64,000 nt of DNA from Streptomyces deccanensis (GCF_022385335.1 NZ_CP092431.1:6634001-6698000), one strand, 5' to 3'. Positions 41,761 to 51,971 are shown, counted from the stretch's first letter. Translations and numbers: made by a program. The notes: a model not told the origin generated them from the letters alone.

Positions 41761-42555
41761 TCAGCCGGCCACCGGCCTGCGGGCCTCGAACAGATGGCGG
41801 GCGCTGTACGCGACGAAGCGGCCCTCGGCCTCGATCCGCTCGTGCAGCGAGCGGAGCTGGGGGAGGTACGCCTCGACGGTGAAGCCGGGCACCATCCAGA
41901 CGACCTTCTTCAGGAAGTGCACGACCGCCCCGATGTCGTGGAACTCCATCCGCAGCCGCTCGGCCCGCAGATCCACGATCTCCAGGCCGGCCGCCTCCGC
42001 GTCGGCCCGTTCCCCGTCCGGGTGGCGGGCGTTGCGGTTCTCCTCCGGCAGCGGGCCGGTGAAGTGCTCGACCAGTTCGAAGACGCTGCTGGGCCCCACG
42101 TGCTGCGCGAAGTACGTGCCGCCGGGCCGCAGCACCCGGGCGATCTCCGACCAGTGCGCACGTACCGGGTGCCTGCTGGTGACAAGGTCGAACGCCCCGT
42201 CGGCGAACGGCAGCGGCGCGTCCTGGTCACAGGCCACCACCACCGCTCCTCGGGGGTGCAGCAGCGCGGTCGCCTTCGCGACGTTCGGCGGCCACCCCTC
42301 CGTGGCCACGGTCACCGGCGGAAACCGGGGAGCGGAAGCGAGCACCTCACCGCCCCCGGTCTGGATGTCCAGCGCCGCCGAGGCCCGCCCGAGCCGCTCG
42401 GCCATCCCTCGCGCGTACCCCCACGAGGGCCGGGCCTCCGTGGCCCGCCCCTCGAACCACGAGAAGTCCCACCCCTCGGTGGGTACGGCATCGCCCTCGG
42501 CGACGAGTTCTTCGAAGGTGCGGCGTGCGAAGGCGGGGGAGGGGAGGGAGGTCAT
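41761..42555 (-). CDS. SAM-dependent methyltransferase
   Basis: A 264-residue class I methyltransferase. The SAM-binding loop is ALDIQTGGGEVLASAPRFPP, a variant of the usual VLDxGxGxG. Acidic loop and motif II/III follow (VVVACDQDAPLPFADGAFDL, SEIARVLRPGGTYFAQHVGP). The C-terminal part may bind the acceptor (FHDIGAVVHFLKKVVWMVPG). Such proteins resemble rRNA- and small-molecule methyltransferases; the substrate is unknown. ATG 42555 was chosen at the start of conserved residues, with only a weak ribosome site. Confidence 0.85.
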   Translation of the reverse strand: MTSLPSPAFARRTFEELVAEGDAVPTEGWDFSWFEGRATEARPSWGYARGMAERLGRASAALDIQTGGGEVLASAPRFPPVTVATEGWPPNVAKATALLHPRGAVVVACDQDAPLPFADGAFDLVTSRHPVRAHWSEIARVLRPGGTYFAQHVGPSSVFELVEHFTGPLPEENRNARHPDGERADAEAAGLEIVDLRAERLRMEFHDIGAVVHFLKKVVWMVPGFTVEAYLPQLRSLHERIEAEGRFVAYSARHLFEARRPVAG

Positions 42556-42606
42556 GGGCCCCGATTTTCCCCAGCGACGAAGCGATCGGCGACCGGTTTT
42601 CCGGCG

Positions 42607-42640
42607 CTGACGGGCAGTGGGCGAAGCCCCTGCCCGTCAG
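42607..42640 (-). terminator. Hairpin terminator after ahpD
   Basis: Perfect 11-bp stem CTGACGGGCAG/CTGCCCGTCAG with a 12-nt loop, about 84 bp past the ahpD stop (minus strand), abutting the intergenic repeat copy 5. Confidence 0.6.
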
Positions 42641-42669
42641 GGGCGCGGGGAACTGCGCGACCAGCCCCC
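42639..42669 (+). repeat. Intergenic repeat, copy 5
   Basis: Plus-orientation GGGGCGCGGGGAACTGCGCG followed by ACCAGCCCC, joined directly to the hairpin at 42607-42640. Confidence 0.85.
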
Positions 42670-42723
42670 TCCGACCCGCAGCCGCCCCACGAGCTGTCCG
42701 GCGATTCCAGGCCACCCCACGCC

Positions 42724-43257
42724 TTACTCGGAGAGAACCGCCTCCGCCTCCACCGTGACCCCCACCGCCTGCACCACCGAAGCGACCCGGAACGCCTCCT
42801 GCACGGTCTCCCGGCTCACACCGGCCCCGCGCAGCACCCGCTCGTGCGAGTCCAGACACGCCCCGCACCCATTGATCGCGGACACGGCCAGCGCCCACAC
42901 CTCGTAGTCGACCTTGGCCACGCCCGGATCGCCGATGACGTTCATCCGCAGCCCCGTCCGCAGAGCGCCGTACTCGTGGTCGGACAGCAGATGCCTCGTA
43001 CGGAAGAACACGTTGCTCAACGCCATCGCCGCGGCCGCGGACTTCGCCGCGGTGTACGCCTCGGGCGACAGCCGCGCCCTCGCCTCCGGCGCCAGCTCGC
43101 GCAGCACGATCGCCGAACGCGAGGCGATCGCCGTGGCCAGCACCGTGCCCCACAACCGCTGCGCCGACAGCTCCGAGTCACCGAGGACGGCGTCGAAATT
43201 CCGGCGGAGGTCCTTGGCGTAGTCCGGAATCAGGGACCTCAGGGTGTCGAGCGACAT
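42724..43257 (-). CDS. ahpD: AhpD-type alkylhydroperoxidase
   Basis: A 177-residue AhpD protein. The redox site is [20 protein letters not shown], with the Cys-x-x-Cys pair and downstream His of the family, and the upstream Glu in [10 protein letters not shown] completes the proton relay. AhpD reduces peroxiredoxin AhpC, linked to dihydrolipoamide, in mycobacteria and streptomycetes. No ahpC or oxyR lies next to it here, unlike the usual arrangement. ATG 43257 follows GAGGAC. The upstream ABC permease gene ends 75 bp away. Confidence 0.9.
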   Translation of the reverse strand: MSLDTLRSLIPDYAKDLRRNFDAVLGDSELSAQRLWGTVLATAIASRSAIVLRELAPEARARLSPEAYTAAKSAAAAMALSNVFFRTRHLLSDHEYGALRTGLRMNVIGDPGVAKVDYEVWALAVSAINGCGACLDSHERVLRGAGVSRETVQEAFRVASVVQAVGVTVEAEAVLSE

Positions 43258-43331
43258 GGCGTCCTCACTCCGGGGCGAGCGGTGGGCGGGGGTCCAGTGT
43301 GACGCCGCCGCGCGGACGCGGCGGCACCGGT

Positions 43332-45692
43332 CTACTCCGTACGCAGCCCCTCCGGCCGCATCATCCGCATCAGCGGCGGCATGCTCAGCGCCGTGACCAG
43401 GACGACGACGCCCGCGCCGATGCCCACCATGGACAGCACACTGGACCAGTCGAGGGACACCTCCACGTTCGTCATCCGCAGCAGGACCGCGCCCAGGGTC
43501 ACGCCGACCGACGAGGCGAGGAACAGGCCGAGGACGATCGGGATCGCCGTCTGCCACAGCACGGACAGGCCCAGTGTGCGACGCCGGGTGCCGAAGGCGA
43601 CCAGCGCCGACAGCAGCTTCCTGCGTTCGCGCAACTGCTCCAGCTGGGAGACGAGCAGGCTCGCGCCGATGAGGGCGAGCACGGCGGTGGCGCCGACCAG
43701 CAGACCGGTGCGGATGTCCGCGAACTGGTCCACCCGCCTCGTCGTCTCCCACTCCCACGTCCTGATCAGCGGATCGATCGCCACGGCCGCGTTGCGCACC
43801 TCGTCGAGCGCGTCCGGCACCCGGGGGTCGGTCCGCACATAGACCGTGCCGTAGAACGACTTCTCGGTCTTCGCCGGTAGGGCGCCCGGGGTGACCAGCA
43901 GCCCGTACGTCCCGCTCCGCAGGGGGTCGGCGCGCTCCGGCACCCCGCGTATCTCGGCCGGCAGCTTCCAGGCGATCTCGGCGCCCCGCACGTCGCCGGT
44001 GTAGGTCGGGTCGAAGTAGACCGTGTTCCCGGGGGCGGCCAGCGCCGCCGCGGCCGGCTCCTCGAGGTTGTCCCGGGACTCCATCCGGAAGACGTCGCCG
44101 TCGCGGCAGGAGGAGATCTTCGCCAGTTCGCGCAGCGCGGCGCAGTCGCCGAGGGTCAGCTCCGTCGAGACCTCCGGGTCCTTGGCCGTGGCGGAGACCG
44201 TCGCGGTGGAGAGCGTCGCTGTCGTCTGCGCCCCCCTGGCCCGCTTCAGTTTCTCGCCGACGACGTCCCCCCGGACGTCGTCCGGCAGCACGAGCTCCAG
44301 CTGCGCCCGCGCGGTGTCCTGCCCGGTCGGTGCCTCGTACCGGGACTGGATGCCGGAGAACAGCATCTGCAGGGCGATCGCACCGGCCACCGCCACCGCG
44401 ACGCCGTTGACCATGCGGGCCGCCATTCCACTGCTCAACTGCAGTCTGCGGACGGCCAGTTGCCAGGAGACGGCGCCCGAGCCCAGCCGGGCGACGAACG
44501 CCTCGACGGCCCAGGGCAGCAGCGCGGTGATGCCGACCAGGAGCAGGACGACACCGCCGATCACCATGTACTCGTTGAACGTCCCGTTCTCCCCGCCCTG
44601 GCCGATCATCGGGTAGAGCAGGGCGAGACCGGCGAGCGGCGGCAGCAGCCGCCACCAGAGCCTGCGGCGCGGCGGTTTGGCCGTGCGGACCACGCCGAGG
44701 GGCTCGATGACGACGCCGCGCAGCGCGAACAGGGTGACGAGGACGGCGGCGGCCGGCACCGCGAGCGCGACCAGGAGGGCCAGGCCGGGGGAGGGGTTGA
44801 GGTCGCTCGGGAACACACTGATGTCGAACACCTCGACGGAGCCGGCCACCTCCCTGCCGAGCAGGAAGAAGCCCGCACCGAAGACCAGCCCCAGCAGGGA
44901 GCCCGCGAGCGCCTCGCCCGCCGCGATCCGACGGGTCATGCGCCCGTCGGAGCCGACCAGCCGCAGCGCGGCCAGCCTGCGGTCGCGCCGCTCGCCGCCG
45001 AACCGTACGGCCGTGGCGATGAAGACGGCGACCGGCATCAGCAGCACCACGAAGACGACCAGGGTGAGCAGCAGCAGGATCGGGTCGACCTCCTCCTCGG
45101 GAGTCCCGGTGGTGTCCGTCCCGAACGCGTCGATCCGCGCCACCACCGAGCCGTCGACCCGGTCGGCGATCCCCTTGGCGCCCGCGTAGTAGACGAGGTC
45201 GGTCGAACCGATGAGTCCGTCCTGCCCGACGGTGCCCACCGTTTCGTACGGAAGGCGCTCGCGCAGCAGCTTCCCGGCGTCGGACTTCAGCAGGTCGGAC
45301 AGGGCGGGGGAGACGACCATCTCGCCCGGCGCGGGGAACTCGGCGACGCCGGGCGGCAGCGGCGCGCCCGCGCCCTCGGGTTCGAGGAGCCGTCCCCGGA
45401 TCTCCTCCTGCCGGTACTCGGTGTCGGTGTCGGCGATGACCAGACTCTTGTCGGTCCGCTTGGACTGGGGCTCGAGGTAGCCGATTCCCCGGTCCTGCCG
45501 GGCCTCCTCGCGGGTCTCCCGCGCGGACAGCACGTTCGGCACCGCCGCGGTGAGCAGCAGCAGCGCCACCCCGAGGCCCACCCCGACGGCGGTGAGCAGG
45601 GCCCGCACCCACCCCTCGCGGCCCCCGGTGAAGGCGAACCGCACCCCCATCGCCAGGTCCTGGTACCACTGGCGGAACACGGCGGGACTCAT
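43332..45692 (-). CDS. FtsX-like ABC transporter permease
   Basis: A 786-residue membrane protein of the MacB/FtsX permease type with two half-units. It has an N-terminal helix (about 33-55, [20 protein letters not shown]), a large external domain, a central set of helices (about 210-410, [20 protein letters not shown]), a second external domain and C-terminal helices ([40 protein letters not shown]). Such permeases move peptides, antibiotics or lipids, or transmit force to the envelope. The start overlaps the ATPase stop (ATGA). It is the last gene of the padR-ABC unit. Confidence 0.88.
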   Translation of the reverse strand: MSPAVFRQWYQDLAMGVRFAFTGGREGWVRALLTAVGVGLGVALLLLTAAVPNVLSARETREEARQDRGIGYLEPQSKRTDKSLVIADTDTEYRQEEIRGRLLEPEGAGAPLPPGVAEFPAPGEMVVSPALSDLLKSDAGKLLRERLPYETVGTVGQDGLIGSTDLVYYAGAKGIADRVDGSVVARIDAFGTDTTGTPEEEVDPILLLLTLVVFVVLLMPVAVFIATAVRFGGERRDRRLAALRLVGSDGRMTRRIAAGEALAGSLLGLVFGAGFFLLGREVAGSVEVFDISVFPSDLNPSPGLALLVALAVPAAAVLVTLFALRGVVIEPLGVVRTAKPPRRRLWWRLLPPLAGLALLYPMIGQGGENGTFNEYMVIGGVVLLLVGITALLPWAVEAFVARLGSGAVSWQLAVRRLQLSSGMAARMVNGVAVAVAGAIALQMLFSGIQSRYEAPTGQDTARAQLELVLPDDVRGDVVGEKLKRARGAQTTATLSTATVSATAKDPEVSTELTLGDCAALRELAKISSCRDGDVFRMESRDNLEEPAAAALAAPGNTVYFDPTYTGDVRGAEIAWKLPAEIRGVPERADPLRSGTYGLLVTPGALPAKTEKSFYGTVYVRTDPRVPDALDEVRNAAVAIDPLIRTWEWETTRRVDQFADIRTGLLVGATAVLALIGASLLVSQLEQLRERRKLLSALVAFGTRRRTLGLSVLWQTAIPIVLGLFLASSVGVTLGAVLLRMTNVEVSLDWSSVLSMVGIGAGVVVLVTALSMPPLMRMMRPEGLRTE

Positions 45693-46402
45693 ACGACGCG
45701 CTCCATGTCCCGGGACTTCCCGTCCCGTACGACGATCTCGCGGTCGGAGTACGCGGCCACCCGTGCCTCGTGCGTGACCAGGACGACGGCGGCGTTGGTG
45801 GACCGGGCGGCCTCGGTGAGCAGCTCCATCACCCGCTCGCCGTTGAGGGAGTCGAGCGCGCCGGTGGGCTCGTCCGCGAACAGCACCCGGGGGCCGGTGA
45901 CCAGCGCCCGCGATACGGCGACCCGCTGGCCCTGGCCGCCGGAGACCTCACCGGGACGCTTGCGGGCGAGGTCGTCGACCTCCAGGCGTTCCATCCAGCC
46001 GAGGGCGGTCCGCTCCGACTCCTTGCGGGAGGCGCCGTTCAGCCGCAGCGGCAGGGCCACGTTCTCCACACACGTCAGCTCCGGCACGAGCTGGCCGAAC
46101 TGGAAGACGAACCCGAACTCGCTGCGCCTGAGCGCGCTGCGCTGGGAGTCGTTCATGGAGGCCATCTCGCGGCCGTTGTACGTGATCGAGCCCGAGTCGG
46201 GCGGCACGATCCCGGCGAGGCAGTGCAGCAGGGTCGACTTGCCGGAGCCGGAGGGGCCCATCACGGCCACGACCTCGCCGGGGTGGATGGAGAACTCGGC
46301 GCCGTCCAGCGCGGTGGTCGGCCCGTAGGCCTTGCGCAGATCGGTCGCGACGAGCAGGGAACCGGCGGGGGCCGGGGAGAAGGCCGCGTTCACGGGGTTC
46401 AC
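45689..46402 (-). CDS. ABC transporter ATP-binding protein
   Basis: A 237-residue MacB/LolD-type ATPase. Walker A is [19 protein letters not shown]-loop [12 protein letters not shown], signature [17 protein letters not shown], Walker [17 protein letters not shown], and switch His [14 protein letters not shown] 46402 is used: it overlaps the PadR stop and GAGGCGG lies upstream. It is translated together with its permease (ATGA overlap). The transported substrate is unknown; PadR-linked exporters often answer antimicrobial compounds. Confidence 0.9.
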   Translation of the reverse strand: MNPVNAAFSPAPAGSLLVATDLRKAYGPTTALDGAEFSIHPGEVVAVMGPSGSGKSTLLHCLAGIVPPDSGSITYNGREMASMNDSQRSALRRSEFGFVFQFGQLVPELTCVENVALPLRLNGASRKESERTALGWMERLEVDDLARKRPGEVSGGQGQRVAVSRALVTGPRVLFADEPTGALDSLNGERVMELLTEAARSTNAAVVLVTHEARVAAYSDREIVVRDGKSRDMERVV

Positions 46403-46923
46403 CGGGTCACCGCCTCGGCCAGCTTGCCCAGTCGGGCGGCGGTCAGCTCCAGCCATCGCAGATCGGCCTCCAGATGGAACAGGGCGTGGTCGCAGATCAG
46501 CTGGTCGGCCAGGTCGCCCTTGCGCTTGCGGTCGGTGAGGATGCGCATCATGCGCAGGTGTTCGGAACGCTGGGTGTCGAGGATGTCGGCCGCGTTCCGG
46601 TCGGTGAGCAGGGCGAGGACGACCTTCGTGTAGAGGGTCGACTGCAGATACGGCTCGGGCTTCTCGGGCGTCGCGAGCCACCGCTGGACATCCGTGATGC
46701 CGGCCTCGGTGATCGCGTACCGCTTGCGCTCGGGTCCGCCGCCGGGCTCGATGCCGTCGACCTCGACGAGGCCGTTCTTCAGCAGGCGCGACATCGTCGA
46801 GTAGACCTGGCCGTAGTGCAGCGGCCGGTCGTGACCGAACTTCTCGTCGAAGGCCCGCTTCAGGTCGTAACCGTGTCGGGGCCCGGACTCCAGGAGTCCC
46901 AGGAGGGTGTGACCGATGGACAT
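46399..46923 (-). CDS. PadR-family transcriptional regulator
   Basis: A 174-residue regulator with an N-terminal winged helix (TLLGLLESGPRHGYDLKRAF, HYGQVYSTMSRLLKNGLVEV, GPERKRYAITEAG) and a C-terminal helical dimer domain (LADQLICDHALFHLEADLRW). It heads the ABC transporter unit and probably represses it, releasing on ligand binding. No ribosome site precedes ATG 46923, so the message may be nearly leaderless. An operator-like palindrome lies 20-42 bp upstream. The stop overlaps the ATPase GTG. Confidence 0.9.
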   Translation of the reverse strand: MSIGHTLLGLLESGPRHGYDLKRAFDEKFGHDRPLHYGQVYSTMSRLLKNGLVEVDGIEPGGGPERKRYAITEAGITDVQRWLATPEKPEPYLQSTLYTKVVLALLTDRNAADILDTQRSEHLRMMRILTDRKRKGDLADQLICDHALFHLEADLRWLELTAARLGKLAEAVTR

Positions 46924-47257
46924 GAGCACGACTGTACACACGAGGTATACACCGCACGTATACCTACCGTGTATAGGCCCTCTACGGATGCGAAGGGGGC
47001 GCAGGTCAGGGCCGATTGTCACGGTTCTGTCACCGAGACCGTCAGAAACCCATGAGTCGGACGGGGCAACCATCGCCCCTGCTGGAACGTCCGTTCCGGT
47101 GGGATGAGGTCTGTGAGCGCGCCTCGCGCGTGCGCTTTGTCACGTCGCCACAGAGCGGACCGACTCCCTCTTGTCGTAGTCCTCGGTGTTAGCTTGCTGA
47201 GCTGACAAGACCCGAGTGACGTATGAGACCGAGCAGAAGTCGGAGCGGACCGGAGCC
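46924..47257. other. Divergent promoter region of padR and the penicillin-binding protein
   Basis: I see no gene in these 334 bases. Left end: PadR palindrome. Middle: a TGTCAC direct repeat (47017-47022 and 47028-47033). Right: TTGTCG near 47172 and TTAGCT near 47190 in an A/T-richer patch, a plausible promoter for the plus-strand gene. Confidence 0.5.
46943..46965. promoter_or_regulatory. PadR operator-like palindrome
   Basis: Arms AGGTATAC and GTATACCT with a 7-nt spacer (ACCGCAC), 20 bp upstream of the padR start. GTATAC-type arms are typical of PadR sites. The flanks TGTACA and TGTATA add partial outer arms. Autoregulation is likely. Confidence 0.6.
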
Positions 47258-49639
47258 ATGGGACGAGCGGAAGAAAGACGAGCGCGGCAGCGCGGCGGTC
47301 GCCGCGCGGCGCCCCAGCGCTCCTCCGGCAGCGACGCGGGGGCGACGGCCGTCATAGCCCCGCCCGAGGGCGGCGGCCGGGCGGCTGCCAGGGCCGCGGC
47401 CAAGGCCGGCAACAAGAAGCAGCAGAAGAGTCAGAAGAGCTTCCTGCGCCGCCTCTTCACCTGGAAGAAGATCCTCGGCGGGTTCTTCGGTGTCTGTCTG
47501 CTCGGCATGGGCGCCTTCATCGTGCTCTACCTGATGATCGACATCCCCAAGGGGAACCCCGAGGCGACCCAGGAGAGCAACGTCTACAAGTTCTCCAACG
47601 GCAAGATCTTCGCCCGCACCGGTGACACCAACCGGGAGATCGTCGAGCTCGACAAGGTCCCCAAAGATGTCCAGATGGCCTTCGTCGCCGCCGAGAACAA
47701 GACCTTCTTCAACGACCCCGGCGTCGACTTCAAGGGCATGGCGCGCGGTGTCATCAACACCCTCTCCGGCAAGGGCAAGCAGGGTGGTTCGACGATCACC
47801 CAGCAGTACGTCAAGAACTACTACCTGACGTCCGACCAGACGGTGACCCGCAAGCTCAACGAACTGGTCATCTCCCTGAAGCTGGAGCGCGAGGAGTCCA
47901 AGGACTACATCCTCGCCGGCTACATCAACACCAGCTACTACGGTCGTGGCGCGTGGGGCATCCAGGCCGCCGCCCAGGCGTACTACCGCAAGGACGCCAA
48001 GGACCTCGACGTCGAGGAGGGCGCCTACCTCGCCGCGCTGCTCCAGGCCCCCAGCCAGTACGACCTGGCCACCGCCACCCCGACCGGCAAGAAGCTGGTC
48101 ACGGCGCGCTGGAACTACGTGCTGGACAACATGGTCGAGATGAAGGAGCTGACCGCCTCGGAGCGGGCGGAAATGACGCTCCCCAAGCCCAAGGCGCCCC
48201 AGGCCGCCGCCGGCATGGCCGGCCAGAACGGTTACCTGGTCGAGGCCGCCAACAACCAACTGGCCAAGCAGCTCGTGGCCTCGGGCAAGGCGGACGACAC
48301 CGAGGACGCCAAGGCGCTCATCGACCTGCGCGGCTGGACGATCACGCTGAACATCGACCCGAAGAAGCAGGCCGCGCTGGAGAAGGCCGTCAAGGAACGC
48401 CTCACCAGCAAGCTCGACCCGAAGAAGCGCAAGGTCGACAAGCACATCCAGGCCGGCGCCGTCTCCGTCGACCCGAAGACGGGCAAGGTCGTCGCCATGT
48501 ACGGCGGCGTCAACTACGTGGAGCACTTCACCAACAACGCCACCCGTCGGGACTATCAGCCCGCCTCCACCTTCAAGCCCGTGATCCTCGCCGCTGCCGT
48601 CGACGAGGACGCCGAGACGCAGGACGGCGACCCGATCACCGCCAACACGATCTACGACGGTGACAGCCGGCACAAGGTCACGGACGACGGCACCGCGGTC
48701 GGCTTCGCCCCGCCCAACGAGGACAACGTCGACTACGACGACGTCACCGTGCAGACCGCCATGAACAAGTCCATCAACTCCGTCTTCGCCCAGATGGGTG
48801 TCGACGTGGGCATGGAGAAGGTCATGGAGGTCGCCGGGAAGCTCGGCATGGACACCGAGGGCATGGAGGCCGTGCCCGCCCAGACCCTGGGCTCCATGGG
48901 CGCCAGCCCGCTGGAGATGGCCGGCATCTACGCCACCCTCGACAACCACGGCAAGAAGGTCACCCCGACCATCATCGCCGAGGCCAAGCGCCGGGACGAG
49001 GAAGTCAAGTTCGACGACCCGATCGGCGAGCAGGTCATCACCCGCGAGGCGGCCGACACGGTCACCTCGGTTCTCACCGGCGTGGTCGACGACGGTACGG
49101 CCCAGAAGTCCGTCCGCGACAACCCGGCCCGCGACGGCCAGCAGGTCGCCGGCAAGACGGGTACCTCCGACGAGAACCGCTCCGCCTGGTTCACCGGCTA
49201 CACCCCGAACCTCGTGACCTCCGTCGGCCTGTTCGGCGAGGACATGAGCAAGAACGGCAAGCACGTCTCGATGTACAACGCCCTCGGCGTCCCCCGGGTC
49301 AACGGCGGTGGCTTCCCCGCCCAGATCTGGGCCACGTACACCTTCGGCGTGATGGGCAAGACCACCAAGTTCGACCTGGAGACCAAGCAGGGTGCCGCGG
49401 TCGCGCCCACGCTCTCCCCGACCCCGTCCGTTAAGCCGTCCGAGACCCCCTCGGAGACCCCCTCGGAGACGCCCACCACGGACGAGCCGTCGAGCGAACC
49501 CGCGACGACCCCGGAGACCACCCCGGAGACCACCCCGGAGGAAACCCCCTCGACCACCCCGGAGGAGACCCCGTCGGGCGACGACGACGGCGGCATCGAC
49601 TTCCCGACGAACCCCAACGATCCCCAGGTGGACGACTGA
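47258..49639 (+). CDS. Bifunctional penicillin-binding protein (class A)
   Basis: A 793-residue peptidoglycan synthase. Cytoplasmic basic tail, one membrane helix (about 68-92, ILGGFFGVCLLGMGAFIVLY). The glycosyltransferase domain has catalytic Glu near residue 146 in FVAAENKTFFNDPGVDFKG, and KGKQGGSTITQQYVKN. The transpeptidase domain has Ser in YQPASTFKPVILA (about 437), SIN in AMNKSINSVFAQ (about 504), and KTGT in VAGKTGTSDENRSAWFTGY (about 632). The C-terminal 80 residues are a Thr/Pro/Glu-rich external tail. ATG 47258 has CGGAGC upstream; GTG 47216 is an alternative. It polymerises and cross-links cell wall. Confidence 0.93.
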   Translation: MGRAEERRARQRGGRRAAPQRSSGSDAGATAVIAPPEGGGRAAARAAAKAGNKKQQKSQKSFLRRLFTWKKILGGFFGVCLLGMGAFIVLYLMIDIPKGNPEATQESNVYKFSNGKIFARTGDTNREIVELDKVPKDVQMAFVAAENKTFFNDPGVDFKGMARGVINTLSGKGKQGGSTITQQYVKNYYLTSDQTVTRKLNELVISLKLEREESKDYILAGYINTSYYGRGAWGIQAAAQAYYRKDAKDLDVEEGAYLAALLQAPSQYDLATATPTGKKLVTARWNYVLDNMVEMKELTASERAEMTLPKPKAPQAAAGMAGQNGYLVEAANNQLAKQLVASGKADDTEDAKALIDLRGWTITLNIDPKKQAALEKAVKERLTSKLDPKKRKVDKHIQAGAVSVDPKTGKVVAMYGGVNYVEHFTNNATRRDYQPASTFKPVILAAAVDEDAETQDGDPITANTIYDGDSRHKVTDDGTAVGFAPPNEDNVDYDDVTVQTAMNKSINSVFAQMGVDVGMEKVMEVAGKLGMDTEGMEAVPAQTLGSMGASPLEMAGIYATLDNHGKKVTPTIIAEAKRRDEEVKFDDPIGEQVITREAADTVTSVLTGVVDDGTAQKSVRDNPARDGQQVAGKTGTSDENRSAWFTGYTPNLVTSVGLFGEDMSKNGKHVSMYNALGVPRVNGGGFPAQIWATYTFGVMGKTTKFDLETKQGAAVAPTLSPTPSVKPSETPSETPSETPTTDEPSSEPATTPETTPETTPEETPSTTPEETPSGDDDGGIDFPTNPNDPQVDD

Positions 49640-49652
49640 CGCACCTGACACA

Positions 49653-49693
49653 GCGAAGGGGGCGCCCGGTGATGCACCGGGCGCCCCCTTCGC
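49653..49693 (+). terminator. 18-bp-stem terminator after the PBP gene
   Basis: Perfect stem GCGAAGGGGGCGCCCGGT with ACCGGGCGCCCCCTTCGC, five-base loop, 14 bp after the stop. It has no U-tract. A second small hairpin (TCAAGGGCC/GGCCCTTGA, 49698-49718) follows and touches the intergenic repeat. Confidence 0.8.
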
Positions 49694-49717
49694 GCGTTCA
49701 AGGGCCGTAGGCCCTTG

Positions 49718-49746
49718 AGGGGCGCGGGGAACTGCGCGACCAGCCA
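49718..49746 (+). repeat. Intergenic repeat, copy 6
   Basis: Plus-orientation GGGGCGCGGGGAACTGCGCG followed by ACCAGCC, between convergent genes and abutting a 9-bp hairpin, the same composite as near 62090-62139. Confidence 0.85.
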
Positions 49747-49814
49747 CGACGAGCCGGCTGCTGCTCAGAGCACGGTCGGTCCCGAGCTCTGAGCGGCGTG
49801 GCCCAGCGGAGCGC

Positions 49815-51971
49815 TCACGCCTGGTTGAGCTCGAACCAGACGACCTTCCCCGCGCTCAACCGAGTCGCCCCCCACCGCTTGGCCAGCCGATTGACCAGGT
49901 AGAGCCCACGGCCCCCCTCGTCCGTCGCCCGAGCCTGCCGAAGCCGCGGCAGCTGCGGCACGTCGTCGGTCACCTCGCACCGCAGCACGTCGGTCCGCAG
50001 CAACCGCAGGGTCACCGGCCGCGTCGCGTACCGCACCGCGTTGGTGACCACCTCGCTGATCAACAGCTCGACCGAGTCGGTCAGTTCCTCCAGACCCCAG
50101 CGGGACAGGGCGTGCCGGGCCAGCCGACGTGCCCGCCCCGGAGCCATCTCCTCCGGCTCCAGGAACCAGTACGCGACGTCGCTGGGAGCGATCCCATCGA
50201 AGCGCGCGGCAAGAAGCGCGATGTCGTCGTCACGGTCCCCCGGGCCGAGCATGTCGAGCACCTCGTCGCACAGCGCTTCCAGCGGCGGCGGATGGTCCGG
50301 CCCGGTCAACTGCGCGGTCGCGGCCAGCTTCTCCCGCAACTGCTCTATCCCGGTCCACACGTCCCGCAGCCGGGACTCCACGAGCCCGTCGGTGTAGAGC
50401 AGCAGCGTGCCACCGGCCGGCGCGTCCAGCTCGACCGCCTCGAAGTCCACCCCGCCCACACCGATCGGCGCGCCCGGCGGCACCCGCAGCACCTCGGCAC
50501 GCCCGCCGAGATGCAGCAGCACCGGCGGCGGATGCCCGGCGTTGGCGATGGTGATCCGGTGTGAGACCGGGTCGTACACCGCGTACAGACAGGTCGCCAT
50601 GCGGTCCGTACCGAGCCGCTGGGCCTGCTCGTCGAGGTGGTGCAGCACTTCCTGCGGCGGCAGATCCAGCCCCGCCAGGGTCTGCGCGGTGGTCCGCAGC
50701 TGCCCCATGATCGCGGCCGAGGTCATCGAATGACCCATCACATCGCCCACGACCAGCGCGACCCGGCTCCCCGGCAGGGGAATCGCGTCGTACCAGTCAC
50801 CGCCGACCCGCGCGGTCTCGGCGGCCGGCAGATACCGGTGCGCGAGCCGCACGCCGGTGCACTTCGGCAGCGCCTCCGGCAGCATCGTGCGCTGCAACTC
50901 GTCGGCGATGTACGCCTCGCGGCCGTAGAGCACCGCCTTGTCGATGCCGAGCGCGCTGTGCGTGGCGAGCTGGGCGGCGACCAGCAGGTCGTCCTGCTCG
51001 AACGCCATCCGCTCCGGGCGGCGCAGGAAGACCGCCGCGCCGATCACGCGGCGCCGCCCGCGCAGCGGCGCGAGGATCGCCCGCTGGCCGGTCGGCACGG
51101 TCAGTTCGGCGTCCGGGCCGAGCAGTTCGGGCAGCGCGTCGTGCGCGGCGGGCGCGTCCGCGAAGACCGGGCGCACCCCCCGCAGCACCTCGGCGAGCGC
51201 CCCGCCGGGGCGTACCTCGCACTGCTCGGCGGTGACGACCGCGAGGTCGACCGGTTCCGGCTGCTGGAGCGCGGACGGCATGAAACCGCCCTCGGTGTCC
51301 CGCTCCTCGGGGATCCGGTCGGTGCGGCGCAGCCGCAGCACCATGGGCCCGGTGGGCCGCTCGTCACCGACCGGCAGCGGCTCGCGCAGATACACGAGGA
51401 TCGCGTCCGAGAACGTCGGCACGGTGGCCCGGCACAGACCCATCACGATCTCGTCCAGGTCGATGCCGCGGGCGATCCGCCGGGTCGCTGCGCCCACGAA
51501 GCGCAGCCGGTCGCCGTCGCGCCGCATGGGCATGGGGGCGCCGGGCGGCACTCCCTGCCCGCCGCGCCGTTCCGGACCACCGCCATTGCCGCTGCCGGTA
51601 CCGCCGCCAATGCCGCCGCCGCTGCCGCTGCCGCCGCCCGACCGGTCCGGTTCACCGCCGGGCTGCGCCGGGATGGTCTCCGGCGCGGGCCTCGGGCGGT
51701 GCGGGTCGGGCTCGGTGGCCGCGGGCTGCGAGTGCTCGGAGAGCGCCGGCTGGGCGTGCTCCGAGGGCGCCTCGCTCGTCGGGCACGAGGCCGTGGTGCC
51801 CGGCTCGACATGTGCGTCACCCATGCGTGCCTGAGCGGGTAAGGCCGTGGCGGGCGCGGTGCGCGTCGGCTCCTGGGTACGCAGAAGCGCCCCGCGGGGG
51901 TCCGTGGGGCCTGCGCCACCCTGAGGGCGCTCGTGGGAGGTGGGGTGCTCCGTCACGCGTGTCGAATCCAT
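49815..51971 (-). CDS. GAF-SpoIIE phosphatase-HATPase regulator
   Basis: A 718-residue signalling protein. Residues 1-145 are disordered and Gly/Ser/Pro-rich (GGGSGSGGGIGGGTGSGNGG). A GAF domain (about 155-325) is followed by a PP2C-type SpoIIE phosphatase (about 345-560; VGGDWYDAIPLPGSRVALVV, LLLYTDGLVESR, RDDDIALLAARF). A C-terminal RsbW-like ATPase has ELLISEVVTNAVRYA and GGRGLYLVNRLAKRW. Such proteins control anti-anti-sigma phosphorylation, here with kinase-like and phosphatase modules in one chain. ATG 51971 has a weak ribosome site. No partner gene lies adjacent. Confidence 0.88.
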   Translation of the reverse strand: MDSTRVTEHPTSHERPQGGAGPTDPRGALLRTQEPTRTAPATALPAQARMGDAHVEPGTTASCPTSEAPSEHAQPALSEHSQPAATEPDPHRPRPAPETIPAQPGGEPDRSGGGSGSGGGIGGGTGSGNGGGPERRGGQGVPPGAPMPMRRDGDRLRFVGAATRRIARGIDLDEIVMGLCRATVPTFSDAILVYLREPLPVGDERPTGPMVLRLRRTDRIPEERDTEGGFMPSALQQPEPVDLAVVTAEQCEVRPGGALAEVLRGVRPVFADAPAAHDALPELLGPDAELTVPTGQRAILAPLRGRRRVIGAAVFLRRPERMAFEQDDLLVAAQLATHSALGIDKAVLYGREAYIADELQRTMLPEALPKCTGVRLAHRYLPAAETARVGGDWYDAIPLPGSRVALVVGDVMGHSMTSAAIMGQLRTTAQTLAGLDLPPQEVLHHLDEQAQRLGTDRMATCLYAVYDPVSHRITIANAGHPPPVLLHLGGRAEVLRVPPGAPIGVGGVDFEAVELDAPAGGTLLLYTDGLVESRLRDVWTGIEQLREKLAATAQLTGPDHPPPLEALCDEVLDMLGPGDRDDDIALLAARFDGIAPSDVAYWFLEPEEMAPGRARRLARHALSRWGLEELTDSVELLISEVVTNAVRYATRPVTLRLLRTDVLRCEVTDDVPQLPRLRQARATDEGGRGLYLVNRLAKRWGATRLSAGKVVWFELNQA

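Noticed and set aside
42724..45669. A 981-codon minus-strand frame covering ahpD and most of the ABC permease
   Set aside because: Only its last 177 codons (ahpD) have real homology; the rest is Gly/Arg/Ala-rich shadow of the permease gene in another frame.
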